Source: CAZPMT01 sp964587655
Lineage (GTDB): Bacteria; Hydrogenedentota; Hydrogenedentia; Hydrogenedentales; SLHB01
DNA length: 64,000 nt
Reading direction: 5' to 3'
NCBI GenBank assembly: GCA_964587655.1
Contig: CAZPMT010000012.1
Location: forward strand, 1 to 64,000
Of the stretch, positions 33,856 to 43,326 are shown piece after piece. The translations under genes were made by a program, and so were the position numbers. Position 1 is the first letter of the stretch. Each line of letters opens with the position of its first letter. Under the pieces are notes generated by a model. That model was not told the origin of the DNA, did not search any database, and worked only from the letters and a program-made list of their open reading frames with translations.

Positions 33856-36000
33856 CTACCTCGAAGTCGACGAGATCGCCTCGATACCCGGAGGGATCTC
33901 CTTGCCCTCTCTGCGGAGTCTGGACACTGAGGACAGGAGTACGTCGCGGAACACTTGTTGCTGCCCAGTGGCATCGGCGAACTGCTTGAATGCCGGCCAG
34001 AGATTCCGGCTCGCGGGGTTTGACGATGCTGCTCGCACAAACGCATCCTGCGCCGCGAGCTTGTTCCCGAGCGCCATTTCCGCGCGCGCCAGCGTCAGAT
34101 AGACGTGGCCCTCTTCCCGGATCTTGTCCCTAATCGCGAGACGCAAGTGCCGCGTCGCTTCCCGCCATGCCTCGATGACCTCTCTTGACTGCTCATTCCC
34201 CGGTCCCTTCTTGCCGGCGAGCAGCGTCGCCCGCATACAGGCGCACCGCCCCAGCATGTCCTCCGCCTCGCCCATCACGGGACAGAGCTCGAGCGCCCGC
34301 CGCGCATACGCCGCGGCCTGTTCCACGGCCTCGAGCCGTTCCTCGATGGGCCGGTCCGCCATGCCGATCTCGGCCCGCATCAGGTACGCGTTCGCCAACG
34401 AAGCGTACAAGGGCGGGTAATATGGGTTCCTGGGCAGCGCCCGTTCGAAGTGGGCAATCGCCTCGCGCGGCTTGTATAGGCGGAGCGACGCGTCGCCTCG
34501 ATCAAACGCAAACTCCCAGTTCCAGGGCACGAGCGACTCTCCCTCGGCAAGTATCGGCTCGGCTTGATCGAAAGCTTTGCCGTACATGAACCCCGCACCG
34601 CGCTGAAGCAGCATCTCCGAAGCGAATATGACGGACTCATAGACGATCAGCCCAAATGCAAGGACCGGCAACGCGACACGCGCCAGATGCTGTCCGGTCC
34701 GCTGCGCTGCCGCAAAGGATGGTCCCTCTCCCGGCCGGATCCCCTCGAAGGCCCCGGCCATCAGGAACAGCAGCATCCCTGAGACCGGGACGCGCAGATT
34801 GAACCCGAAGAATCCGTCCACCATAAAGGTGCAGAAGAACGCCGCAAGAAAGAGTCCGGCTTTTCTGCGCCGGGGATCCGCGTCCGTGAGGCCCATGAGC
34901 AATCCATAGTATATCCCCAAGAGAAGAAAGGTCAGATAGAGACCGGCGGCTGGCAATCCCGCTTCGGCGCCGATCTCGAGCGCGTCATTGTGCGCGCGGA
35001 AATTCATCTTGTGATTGAGCGCGAAATGCTCTTGTTCGAAGGGCGTCCAGAAAGCCGGGTTTTCATATCGATAGCTGCCCGGCCCGCGGCCCAGCAGCGG
35101 ATGTTCGAGGATCATCCGCGATGCGCCCGAGTAGCCGTGGTAACGCAGCAAGATCGGTATACCCGTCGGATACGGAATCCCCGTCCGGAGCTGCATAAGC
35201 CCCATCACGCACGCGAGCGCCGCCGTTCCCAGCAACGCCACCGCCGCGAGACTGGCCACAATCGCCGTCCGCGGACGTTTGAGCCGCCGGTGCAGGAACA
35301 CGGCAAGGGCCACAAGCATCCCAGCCGCCGCGATCCCGACGATCCCGCCGCGCTGGTTCGAAAGATCGAGATGCACGAGGTACAGCACGACAAACGCGAG
35401 GAGCCAATACCGGCGGCCCCGGCTGAACGCAAGGTAGACCGCCATCACCACGCACAGTACCGTCGTATGGGACGCGATATTGCCGTTGCCGAACGTTCCC
35501 GGTGCTTCATTCAGGGCCTCGGTCATGCTGGGATTCCACGGGAACGGGTCCCACCCCTGATGCTGCAAGATCCCATACGCGACGGAGAGACCTACCGCGA
35601 CGCACGTGATCAGCATCAGCCGCTCAACCTGCTCCGGCGTCCGGTAGACCTGCGAAGCAACAAAGTAAAGGAGATAGAGCGCGAGGAATCGGCTGATCTC
35701 CTGGATGCTGTTGCCGGCGAGGTTGGATAAGAATCCCGATACCGCGAAGAGGGCGAACAAAACGAGTAGGACGCCGTGGAACAACGCCGGACGCCGGAAC
35801 GCAACGCCCCGGCGCCAGTACCAGAAAACACAAATCGCCGTCAGGATGCCTCCGCCCCAAGTGTAGACCAGGATCTTGGTGTCGATGGACGGGTCGCGAA
35901 CGTAGGGAAACAGCGCGAGCACGACGACGAACACGAGGACGGATAGCCCCGCGCGTAGCAGACGGTCTGCCGCGGCTGTCTCTGGTTGCTTGGCAAGCAT
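33856..36000 (-). CDS. O-antigen ligase/polymerase family membrane protein with TPR repeats
   Basis: The 714-residue protein has about eleven membrane helices in the first 455 residues and a Wzy_C/WaaL-like periplasmic loop with LEHPLLGRGPGSYRYENPAF and HNDALEIGAEAGLPAAGLY, the region typical of O-antigen ligases. After a last helix near residue 450 the C-terminal 230 residues are helical repeats (FDQAEPILAEGESLVPW, ALPRNPYYPPLYASLANAYL) consistent with TPRs in the periplasm. It could ligate or polymerise surface glycan. The ATG begins 3 bases after the ugd stop, so the two are coupled, and Ugd may supply UDP-glucuronate for the same glycan. Confidence 0.82.
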   Translation of the reverse strand: MLAKQPETAAADRLLRAGLSVLVFVVVLALFPYVRDPSIDTKILVYTWGGGILTAICVFWYWRRGVAFRRPALFHGVLLVLFALFAVSGFLSNLAGNSIQEISRFLALYLLYFVASQVYRTPEQVERLMLITCVAVGLSVAYGILQHQGWDPFPWNPSMTEALNEAPGTFGNGNIASHTTVLCVVMAVYLAFSRGRRYWLLAFVVLYLVHLDLSNQRGGIVGIAAAGMLVALAVFLHRRLKRPRTAIVASLAAVALLGTAALACVMGLMQLRTGIPYPTGIPILLRYHGYSGASRMILEHPLLGRGPGSYRYENPAFWTPFEQEHFALNHKMNFRAHNDALEIGAEAGLPAAGLYLTFLLLGIYYGLLMGLTDADPRRRKAGLFLAAFFCTFMVDGFFGFNLRVPVSGMLLFLMAGAFEGIRPGEGPSFAAAQRTGQHLARVALPVLAFGLIVYESVIFASEMLLQRGAGFMYGKAFDQAEPILAEGESLVPWNWEFAFDRGDASLRLYKPREAIAHFERALPRNPYYPPLYASLANAYLMRAEIGMADRPIEERLEAVEQAAAYARRALELCPVMGEAEDMLGRCACMRATLLAGKKGPGNEQSREVIEAWREATRHLRLAIRDKIREEGHVYLTLARAEMALGNKLAAQDAFVRAASSNPASRNLWPAFKQFADATGQQQVFRDVLLSSVSRLRREGKEIPPGIEAISSTSR

Positions 36001-36003
36001 CGA

Positions 36004-37311
36004 TCACACCGCCGGACGTCCTATGCTGAAATAGTGGAAGCCTTTCGCGGCGACCTGTTTCGGGGAATAGAGGTTTCGTCCGTCGAAGATCGTGCGTTCT
36101 CGCATGATCTCGGCCATTCGCTCGAAATCGGGATTGTGAAACTCGCGCCATTCCGTCGCGATCACCAGCCCGTCGGCGCCCTCCAACACGGCATAATTCT
36201 TCGCCCCTACGATGATTTGATCCCCGAAATGCTCGCGCACCTTCGGTCCCGCCACCGGATCGTACACCGCCACCGAAGCCCCGGCTTCCAACAGCGCGTC
36301 GATCACGTACAACGCCGGGGCAAACCGGATATCGTCCGTGCGCGGTTTGAAACTCACGCCCCAGATCGCGATGAGCTTTTCAGTAATCGCGGGACCGTAG
36401 TAATTCAGGATGCCCTCGATGAACATCTCGCGCTGACGATGATTGACAGACGTAATCGCCTCAAGCATGTCGCACGAGACGTTTTTCTCCTGCGCGAACC
36501 GCGCGCACGCCACCACGTCCTTCGGCAGACACGACCCGCCGAATCCCAATCCCGGGAAGAGATACGTCGAGCCTATGCGGCTGTCGGCCATCAGGCCCTC
36601 ACGCACCTCGCCGATGTCCGCCCCGTGCGCCGCGGCGATGTTGCCAAGCTCGTTCACCAACGATATGCGCGCCGCCAGCATCACATTGACCGCGTACTTC
36701 GTCATCTCCGCGCTCCGCACACTCATGCAAAGAATCGGCTTGCCCGTCCGCAGGAAGGGCGCATACAACTCCTTCATGATCTCCTGCACGCGCACGTCCC
36801 CGCAGCCGACAAGAATCCGGTCCGGCCGCATGAAATCGTCCACCGCCGCACCTTCCTTCAGAAACTCAGGGTTCACCACCACGTCGAACGGATGCGGCGA
36901 TATGCCCGCGATCACCTCGCGGATCCGGTCCGCCGTTCCCACCGGACACGTGCTCTTGATCACCACGATATGGTAACCCGTCATTGCCCGCGCCACCTGC
37001 GCCGCGCACGACATCACTTCCGACACGTCCGCGCCGCCGTCCTCAAGCAACGGCGTCCCCACGCAGATAAAGATGAGCAACGAATTCGCCACCGACCCCT
37101 CGAGATCCGTCGTGAACCGCAACCGTTCCTCTTCCAGATTCCGAGTCGTCAACTCCTCGAGCCCGGGCTCATAGATCGGCAGCTTTCCCTTCGACAACAG
37201 ATCGATCTTCTCTGCATCCCGGTCGACACACGTCACGAAATGCCCGTTCTCGGCAAGACCCGTGCCCACAACAAGCCCAACGTATCCCGTTCCAATCACA
37301 ACGATCTTCAT
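36004..37311 (-). CDS. ugd: UDP-glucose 6-dehydrogenase
   Basis: This enzyme oxidises UDP-glucose to UDP-glucuronate with two NAD. The N-terminal Rossmann motif is VVIGTGYVGLVVGTGLAENG. NPEFLKEGAAVDDFM and the catalytic FGGSCLPKDVVA with the nucleophile Cys are present, as is SFKPRTDDIRFAPAL in the C-terminal domain. The length of 435 residues is normal. A relative that uses GDP-mannose cannot be fully excluded, but the sequence pattern fits UDP-glucose enzymes. It lies directly upstream of the O-antigen-ligase-like gene in a surface-polysaccharide pair. Confidence 0.95.
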   Translation of the reverse strand: MKIVVIGTGYVGLVVGTGLAENGHFVTCVDRDAEKIDLLSKGKLPIYEPGLEELTTRNLEEERLRFTTDLEGSVANSLLIFICVGTPLLEDGGADVSEVMSCAAQVARAMTGYHIVVIKSTCPVGTADRIREVIAGISPHPFDVVVNPEFLKEGAAVDDFMRPDRILVGCGDVRVQEIMKELYAPFLRTGKPILCMSVRSAEMTKYAVNVMLAARISLVNELGNIAAAHGADIGEVREGLMADSRIGSTYLFPGLGFGGSCLPKDVVACARFAQEKNVSCDMLEAITSVNHRQREMFIEGILNYYGPAITEKLIAIWGVSFKPRTDDIRFAPALYVIDALLEAGASVAVYDPVAGPKVREHFGDQIIVGAKNYAVLEGADGLVIATEWREFHNPDFERMAEIMRERTIFDGRNLYSPKQVAAKGFHYFSIGRPAV

Positions 37312-37591
37312 AAGAAGGCATTCCCCTGTTTGCGTGGCAACTCATCAGCCACATTGCATGCTATCACGCCCCTCTGCGCCCATTCAAAAGGAACACGCGT
37401 ATGCACGCAAAGTCCGCGCGGAAGCCTTGCGCGCGCGGGTGGATTCCAATCCGTCCAATCCGTCCGATCGCGGAGGCCTTGCGCGCGAGGGTGGATTTCG
37501 GGATAATCCTCCCTCCAAAGGAAGTTCAGGAACATATCTGCCACGGTCCTTGTTTGTAGAAGGGCAGAGTCCTCCAAAGAAAGGAGCGAGA
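37312..37591. other. Intergenic region with an imperfect direct repeat
   Basis: This is the divergent gap between ugd and the beta-propeller gene. GCCTTGCGCGCG followed by GGGTGGATT occurs twice, near 37425 and 37475, with CCAATCCGTCC-type short repeats between them. The ribosome site AAGGAG of the downstream gene is at 37581-37586. No promoter is convincing. Confidence 0.4.
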
Positions 37592-38804
37592 ATGAGAACC
37601 TCATCGATGATAGTCACGACGCTGGCGCTCGTAGTGCTCTCGAGCATTGCCTACGCCGGCGATTCCCCGCAATTTCGCGGGCCTAACAGGGATGGGAAGT
37701 TTGACGAACAAGGCTTATTGAAGACGTGGCCCGCCGATGGACCTCCGACGGCATGGGTGGCAAAAGGGCTAGGCAAGGGTTACTCGTCGGCCTCGGTGGC
37801 GAAGGGAAAGATCTACGTTTCCGGCATGCTCGACGACCAGATCGGCTATATCTTCGTGCTGAATGCCGACGGCGTGCTGGAGAAGAAGATCCCTTACGGC
37901 AAAGAGACTCTCGACAAACAGGCGCCCGGTCCGCGCTCGACGCCTACGATTGACGGCGATAACCTCTACATTCTTTCAGGGCTGGGCGTCGTCTACTGCA
38001 TCGACCTGACCAAAGACGCGAAGCTGTGGGAAGTAGACATCCTCGATCGTTTCAAGGCGGAGAACATCGCGTGGACGTTAGCGGAGTCGCTCTTGGTCGA
38101 TGGCGACCGCGTGATCTGCACGCCGGGCGGGCCGGACGCGGGTGTTGCCGCGCTGAACAAGATGACTGGAGAGACGGTTTGGGTCACGAAGGGACTGAGT
38201 GACAAGGCCTCATATTGTTCGCCGCAGATCTACGACCACAAGGGACGCCGGATCCTGCTGACCGAAACATCGAAGCTCGTGGCCGGTATTGACGCCGCTA
38301 CGGGGGCGTTGTTATGGACGCACGACCATGTCACGGAGTATGACATCCACGCCGTGACGCCGGTCTACAAAGATGGGTTGGTGTACTTCACGGGCGGATA
38401 CGGCTCGGGCGGGGGCGCGCTTGAACTTACGCCGGACGGTTCCGCCGTCACGGTGAAATGGACGGACAAGAACTTGGATTGCCAGCACCATGGCGTCGTG
38501 CTGGTTGACGGATACCTGTACGGGACAGGCCACAAAAAGAACGAGTTGATGTGCCTCGAGATGGCCACCGGCAAGCTCATGTGGAGTACGAAGGAGGTCA
38601 AGCAGGGCGCCGTGGTATTCGCCGACGGCATGCTCTACGTGTATGAAGGCCCCAAGGCCGGCATCGTCGACCTTGTCAAGGCATCGCCGGACGGTTTCGA
38701 GCGCGCCGGTTCTTTCAAGGTGACCGAAGGTACGGACAACCATTGGGCGCACCCAGCCCTTCCGAACGGNNNNNNNNNNCGCCTACAACATTTCTGGAAA
38801 ATGA
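37592..38804 (+). CDS. Secreted PQQ-like beta-propeller protein (interrupted by an assembly gap)
   Basis: The protein starts with a signal peptide (MIVTTLALVVLSSIAYAG) followed by SPQFRGPNRDGKFDEQGLL, the usual opening of PQQ-like beta-propeller proteins of Planctomycetes-type bacteria. Propeller blades repeat as LYILSGLGVVYCIDLTKDAK, GVAALNKMTGETVW and LMCLEMATGKLMW. The reading frame is broken by ten N at 38770-38779. After the gap, AYNISGK and a TGA at 38802-38804 form the expected last strand of such a protein, in a different frame relative to the N count, so I join them. The gap size is therefore not exactly ten. The ligand and activity are unknown. Confidence 0.8.
38770..38779. other. 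Assembly gap of ten N
   Basis: A run of ten N inside the last blade of the beta-propeller gene. The real number of missing bases is unknown, because the frame after the gap must shift to give the expected C-terminus. Confidence 0.99.
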
Positions 38805-38832
38805 CTGCGGCATGACATGCGAGGTGTGGACA

Positions 38833-39804
38833 GTGAGAGTTCGAGGCTTCACTCTGATTGAACTGCTTGTGGTGATCGCGATTATCGGGATCCTTGCGGC
38901 GATCCTGTTGCCTGCCTTGGCGCGCGCGCGCGAGGCGGCGCGCCGTTCGAGCTGCATGAACAACCTCAAGCAGATGGGGATCGTCTTCAAGATGTACACG
39001 GGCGAGTCCGGCGGGCCCTTTCCGCGAGTTCACGGCGATCAGCCTTGGGGCGGCGACTTTCCGGCGAGTTGCGAGAACGGCAACAACGACGCGCACCTGG
39101 CGCCGCACATGCCGGCCATATATCCGGAGTACCTGTCCGACCCGAACGTCCTGGCATGTCCGTCCGATCCGGAAGCCGGAACGGATAGTCAGTTAGGGGT
39201 CGTTCAAAATGCGCCGGGGCAGGATTGCCCGTACAAGGGCTTCCCGTCAAGACCTGACGCGAGCTACCTCTACATGGGTTTTGTCCTAGACAAGGTTTCG
39301 GACACCGACCCGGCAATTGACTCGGCCGTTTTCGGGATCCTTCCTTCCGCCCCCGTATCTTCGCAAATCGCCTACGTGATGAGTTGCCTGTCCTACATGC
39401 CACCCATCCTCGACGGCCCGCTGGGCGATCAGGATCCCGCGAATGACCATCTCCTTGATCGGGACATCAACGATGCGGCCAGGCATGCGCTTGTCTCGGC
39501 ACTCTCGACGCCGCCGGGCCGGCCCCTGGGAAATGGCGACAGTACGACGATTTTCCGGATCAGGGAAGGCGTTGAACGCTTTCTGATCACCGACATCAAC
39601 AATCCCGCCGCTTCCGCGTTCGCCCAAAGCGAATTGGCGGTGATGTGGGACGTGGTCTCGGCAAGCTCATCGGGCAGGGCGCAATTCAACCACGTGCCCG
39701 GCGGAGCCAACACCCTCTATATGGACGGCCACGTCCAGTTCAACCGATATCCCGGCGAGTTCCCCGCATCGAAATCCTTCGCCACCGTGGCTGCCTTCTT
39801 CTAA
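38833..39804 (+). CDS. Prepilin-type protein with a DUF1559-like domain
   Basis: The N-terminus RVRGFTLIELLVVIAIIGIL is a type IV prepilin-like signal cut after the Gly by a prepilin peptidase. PALARAREAARRSSCMNNLKQMG follows, typical of DUF1559 proteins that are abundant in Planctomycetes, Lentisphaerae and related bacteria. Near the C-terminus HVPGGANTLYMDGHV is the processing-associated H-x-DG motif, here with ten residues between His and Asp instead of nine. I choose the GTG at 38833 because GAGGTG lies 6 bases upstream and it gives a short leader. An ATG at 38812 is possible. It is probably part of a type II secretion-like pseudopilus, role unknown. Confidence 0.88.
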   Translation: MRVRGFTLIELLVVIAIIGILAAILLPALARAREAARRSSCMNNLKQMGIVFKMYTGESGGPFPRVHGDQPWGGDFPASCENGNNDAHLAPHMPAIYPEYLSDPNVLACPSDPEAGTDSQLGVVQNAPGQDCPYKGFPSRPDASYLYMGFVLDKVSDTDPAIDSAVFGILPSAPVSSQIAYVMSCLSYMPPILDGPLGDQDPANDHLLDRDINDAARHALVSALSTPPGRPLGNGDSTTIFRIREGVERFLITDINNPAASAFAQSELAVMWDVVSASSSGRAQFNHVPGGANTLYMDGHVQFNRYPGEFPASKSFATVAAFF

Positions 39805-39932
39805 ACCGGAGTGCCTGACGCGTAACCATTCACGTCAATGCGGCGAATCCAAAGAGTTCAAGGGAGCTTGTTTTTGTCTACCGTCTCTCTATAGTCTTCC
39901 TGGGCGTAGAGCAGGGGATCATGGATTCCGGC

Positions 39933-39959
39933 ACAGTTTGTCAAACAACGACAAACTGT
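39933..39959 (+). promoter_or_regulatory. Upstream inverted repeat, copy 1 (10-bp arms, 7-base spacer)
   Basis: ACAGTTTGTC and GACAAACTGT flank the spacer AAACAAC. The repeat ends 17 bases before the ATG of the TIM-barrel gene and abuts the ribosome site GGAGG. The same arms occur at 41643-41671 and 47988-48014, each upstream of a gene, with unrelated spacers of the same length. Confidence 0.7.
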
Positions 39960-39976
39960 TGGAGGTGGCAATAGCT

Positions 39977-40945
39977 ATGGAAACAGTTACGCGAAGGGGT
40001 TTTCTTGGCGCGACGGCTGGGGCGGTGGGAGTTGCGGCAGTGGGCGGAGCGGGAAGCGTGGCCGTTGGCGCGGCGGACGAGGCTGCCGCGGGTGCGGCGC
40101 AAAAGGAGACTGGCATGCGCGTTGGAATGTTGACGTCCCCGTTTGGGAACGAATCGCTGGAGAAGGTCGCTGATTTCGCGAAAGAGGCGGGCATAGCCTG
40201 TCTCGAAGTTGCGGTGGATCCGGGCAGCCCGCAGATCGACCCGACGACGTTCGACGCGGCGCGGGCGGAGGCGGTGAAGAAGATGCTCGCGGACCGCGGC
40301 CTCGAGATCAGCAGTCTGGCCAATTACGACAATATGACCGAGCCGGGAAAGACCGAGGAACGCCAGGCGTTCGTCAGGAAGATGATCGACGCGGCGGTGC
40401 TGCTGGGCGTGCCGGTAGTCTGCCTCATAACGGGCATGCCGGTACCGAATATGAACAAGATCAACACGATCAAGAAAGTCGTCCCGAAGGTCTTTGCTCC
40501 CATTCTCGCGTACGCCGATGAGAAGCATGTCAAGGTCGCCGTCGAGAACTACTTTGAAACATGCCTTCAAGGGATTGACACGTTCGAATGCCTGTTCGAG
40601 ACGGTCAAGGACGACAATTTCGGACTGAACTACGATCCCTCGCACCTATACCATCAGCAGTGCAATCATCTCCTGCCGGTGACGATGTTTCGCAAGCGTA
40701 TTTTCCACACGCACGCGAAGGACACGCTGGTCGACGTCGAGCAGCGGGCGCGGATGGGCGTCTATGCGGAAGGCTGGTGGCGATACGTGATCCCCGGGTT
40801 CGGCAACATCAACTGGGGCGAGTACATCAGTCATCTCCGCATTAACGGATACGACGGCGTGCTCAGCATTGAACACGAAGACAGCACGTTCGACCGCGAG
40901 CAGGGTTTCATCCACGGCGCACGGTACCTGGGACAGTTCTGCTGA
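39977..40945 (+). CDS. Tat-exported TIM-barrel sugar phosphate isomerase/epimerase-like protein
   Basis: The N-terminus METVTRRGFLGATAGAVGVA has the twin-arginine RRGFLG motif and a weak hydrophobic core, so folded export is likely. The body is a xylose-isomerase-like TIM barrel: MLTSPFGNESLEKVADFAKEAG, CLEVAVD, VAVENYF, GLNYDPSHLYHQQ with likely metal ligands, FHTHAKDT and LSIEHEDSTF. Such proteins act as isomerases or epimerases of sugars. The substrate is unknown. The start at 39977 is chosen because the Tat motif follows at once and GGAGG is upstream. An inverted repeat precedes the ribosome site. Confidence 0.85.
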   Translation: METVTRRGFLGATAGAVGVAAVGGAGSVAVGAADEAAAGAAQKETGMRVGMLTSPFGNESLEKVADFAKEAGIACLEVAVDPGSPQIDPTTFDAARAEAVKKMLADRGLEISSLANYDNMTEPGKTEERQAFVRKMIDAAVLLGVPVVCLITGMPVPNMNKINTIKKVVPKVFAPILAYADEKHVKVAVENYFETCLQGIDTFECLFETVKDDNFGLNYDPSHLYHQQCNHLLPVTMFRKRIFHTHAKDTLVDVEQRARMGVYAEGWWRYVIPGFGNINWGEYISHLRINGYDGVLSIEHEDSTFDREQGFIHGARYLGQFC

Positions 40946-40966
40946 TTACACCTCTTCAAATACGAA

Positions 40967-40995
40967 CAGGGACGGGTTCGGAGAACCCGTCCCTG
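40967..40995. repeat. Palindrome with a 13-bp stem after the TIM-barrel gene
   Basis: CAGGGACGGGTTC and GAACCCGTCCCTG pair perfectly around GGA. The core GGACGGGTT...AACCCGTCC resembles the palindrome at 19394-19420. It lies between two convergent genes and could stop transcription from either side, although no T-run follows. Confidence 0.75.
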
Positions 40996-41032
40996 AAGTT
41001 CTTACATTCCCCCGCGTTTCTTTCGCAAGCTT

Positions 41033-41623
41033 TCAGAGTAATCCCACCCGAGCCTTGAGATGAATGGTAATAAGATTGTCCCAGTGCGTGGGTGGATCGA
41101 GCGGGACCGTACCCCGCAACGCGGCGGTGATGTCGGGGCAGTCCCGCAACAACGCCAAGAGGCTTATCGGGTCATCCGGCTGCAGCACGATCTCCGTCGG
41201 CGATATCCCGTTCTCAGGAGTGGCCAGGAGCGCGTTCTCTCCGTTCATCGATACCGAGACCTCGGTGATGCCGTCAAATGAGCCGCCGCCTTCGGAGGTC
41301 ACGAACGCAACCTTGACAAGGTCCAGCGCGTCAATCTCGACGTAGTCGGCAAGGAATGACAGTCCGGCCTCTTCCAGCAGGTTGGGGATAAGTTGATCCA
41401 CGTCCCGGTACTCTTCCGGGATTTGGTCGCACAGGTTAATGGGCCCAACCACGAAATCGTTCGGGAGCGGCGTGCCGGGCGACGCCTTGAAAAGGTCGGT
41501 GCTCGTGCTGATCTTGATCGTCTTCGTAATGTCAACGGGCATACAGCCCGCGCCGAGGAATCCGACCAGAAGAACAGTGGCGGCAAGTTTCATTAGATTG
41601 AGAACTCTCAGATCTATGTTCAT
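41033..41623 (-). CDS. Hypothetical lipoprotein
   Basis: A 196-residue protein with a lipoprotein signal peptide (LAATVLLVGFLGAGC). The Cys is followed by MPVDITKTIKIS, so the mature protein is probably anchored to the outer membrane. No enzyme motif is seen. The body has beta-like segments such as LVKVAFVTSEGGGSFDGITEVSVSMNGE. I prefer the ATG at 41623, 9 bases after AGGAGG, over the TTG two codons earlier. A 29-base inverted repeat ends just upstream of the ribosome site, similar to those before two other genes in this window. Confidence 0.65.
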   Translation of the reverse strand: MNIDLRVLNLMKLAATVLLVGFLGAGCMPVDITKTIKISTSTDLFKASPGTPLPNDFVVGPINLCDQIPEEYRDVDQLIPNLLEEAGLSFLADYVEIDALDLVKVAFVTSEGGGSFDGITEVSVSMNGENALLATPENGISPTEIVLQPDDPISLLALLRDCPDITAALRGTVPLDPPTHWDNLITIHLKARVGLL

Positions 41624-41642
41624 AATCAAGATCCTCCTAGTT

Positions 41643-41671
41643 CACAGTTTGTCAAACGGCGACAAACTGTG
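41643..41671 (-). promoter_or_regulatory. Upstream inverted repeat, copy 2 (11-bp arms, 7-base spacer)
   Basis: CACAGTTTGTC and GACAAACTGTG flank AAACGGC. On the minus strand it ends about 8 bases before AGGAGG of the lipoprotein gene. It is the most symmetric of the three copies. Confidence 0.7.
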
Positions 41672-41990
41672 TAGTACCCGTTTCCCCCAGAGAGCTGCAA
41701 GAATCGTACCGCATTCCCAGGACTAGGCTGCGCTGGCGGATCGATCCAGCATAACGGGCTGAGGATTCGTGGCTTAGCACGGCTTAGTAAGCACAAGACA
41801 CACCACATCTCTCGGCCCAACTTGTGGTACATTTTTGTCATCATCGCCATTCTGGCGGACCTCCGGCGTCACGAAGCGGATACGTAGACTTGACACGAGG
41901 TCTCCTGGCTGTTAGCTTCTACAGCAATTCCAGAACGATTCTGTCGCTCCTGGAAAGCGGAGCACGCTGGTCAGGCTCGAAAGGAGACTC
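41672..41990. other. Intergenic region before the MFS gene
   Basis: This is the divergent gap between the lipoprotein and the transporter. No gene is supported. TTGACA occurs at 41890-41895 but no good -10 follows at the right distance. The MFS ribosome site AAAGGAG is at 41979-41985. Confidence 0.4.
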
Positions 41991-43295
41991 ATGGCACACC
42001 CTGAACGTAGCCCGGAAACTTATTACGGTTGGCGCATCGTCGCCCTGATGTTCTTCACCTTGTTCTTCACTGCGGGCCACGGATTTTACACCTTCTCGGT
42101 GTACCTGCCCCGTCTTATCGAAACCCTCAAGTGTGACGTCTTCTCGGCGACCATCGCCGTCGCCGTCTGGGCCGTCGTGGTGGGTCTGGCCTCACCCGTT
42201 GTAGGCGCCTTCATGCAGCGATTCGGCGCACGGAAGGTGCTGATCGCCGCCACTGCGGCCGCCGGAGCGGTAGCCCTTCTCATGTCCCTTGTCACCACGC
42301 TCTGGCAGTTGTACGCGATCATGGCGCTGACGGGCGCCGTCGTGGCTGCATCTACGCTCGTCCCTGCACAGACCATCGTCACGTTATGGTTCCGCAAGTA
42401 TCGCGGGCGCGCCATGGCCCTGACCCTGATGGGCATCGGCCTCGGCGGTCTCATGCTGCCACCCATCACGTCGTACCTCATCGCCAATTTGGGCTGGCGC
42501 GGCGCATACCGCGTCATAGGCATGCTCTTCTTCGTTGTCGTGCTCCCGCCACTCGTCCTCTTCCTCAAGAACCGCCCCGCCGACGTCGGCCAGACGCCCG
42601 ACGGCCTCACGTCGGGAGAAGAGGGAAGCCCCACGGCCCACACACTGTCCGGGGTATCCATGCGGCGCGCCGTTCGCTCGCTCTCTTTTTGGCTGATCGT
42701 GGGCATCTACGTCCTTCAACTCTATGCCACGTCGGCTATCGCCATGAACACCCAGGTCTTCGCCGAACATCAAGGGTTTCCGATCAAGACGGCTCCCTTG
42801 TTCATGGCCTTGGCGCTTGGCGTCACCTTGCCCGGACGCCTCATCACGGGCGTGCTATGCGACCGCTTCAGTCCCAAGGTCATCATGGCCATTACCGGCC
42901 TGTTCGTGGCGGCCGGCCCCCTCGTCCTCGAAATATGCGTGATCAAGCTCGGATGGATCGATTTCCGCGCAATCGGCTTGTTCGCCCTGTTGCAAGGCGG
43001 CGCAGTGGCTGCCAATGCCATCGTACTGCCCGTACTGGTAGGCCGCTGTTTCGGGAATCGCGAATTCAGCAGGATTATGGGGTTCATCATGGTTGGCTTT
43101 GCCGTCGGCATTCTGTTGGGGCCAACATCGGCGGGGCGGATTTTCGACAAGACAGGCAGCTACGAGATCGCCTTCTTCATCTGCATCGCATGCGCCCTTC
43201 TTTCCGTCGTCCTCGCCCTGCTGATTAGGCCCGACGCCCTGCGCGCAGAGTTCGATAACGCCGTGAGGACTCCGGGCGGAGCCGCCGCCACCTAA
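41991..43295 (+). CDS. Major facilitator superfamily transporter
   Basis: A 434-residue protein with about twelve membrane helices. The opening YYGWRIVALMFFTLFFTAGHGFYTFSVYLPRLIE is typical of MFS members related to OxlT and monocarboxylate carriers. The loop between helices 2 and 3 has MQRFGARKVLI, and WFRKYRGRAMALTLMGIGLGG marks the end of helix 4 to helix 5. A short cytoplasmic loop with GLTSGEEGSPTA separates the two halves. The substrate cannot be assigned, but a small carboxylate is plausible. AAAGGAG lies 5 bases before the ATG. The gene converges on the BlaR1-like gene. Confidence 0.85.
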   Translation: MAHPERSPETYYGWRIVALMFFTLFFTAGHGFYTFSVYLPRLIETLKCDVFSATIAVAVWAVVVGLASPVVGAFMQRFGARKVLIAATAAAGAVALLMSLVTTLWQLYAIMALTGAVVAASTLVPAQTIVTLWFRKYRGRAMALTLMGIGLGGLMLPPITSYLIANLGWRGAYRVIGMLFFVVVLPPLVLFLKNRPADVGQTPDGLTSGEEGSPTAHTLSGVSMRRAVRSLSFWLIVGIYVLQLYATSAIAMNTQVFAEHQGFPIKTAPLFMALALGVTLPGRLITGVLCDRFSPKVIMAITGLFVAAGPLVLEICVIKLGWIDFRAIGLFALLQGGAVAANAIVLPVLVGRCFGNREFSRIMGFIMVGFAVGILLGPTSAGRIFDKTGSYEIAFFICIACALLSVVLALLIRPDALRAEFDNAVRTPGGAAAT

Positions 43296-43326
43296 CACGC
43301 TCCATCGTCGGCTCGGCCACAAGGAA

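Noticed and set aside
35986..37506. 506-codon open frame on the plus strand
   Set aside because: It is antisense to ugd, which has all of its catalytic motifs.
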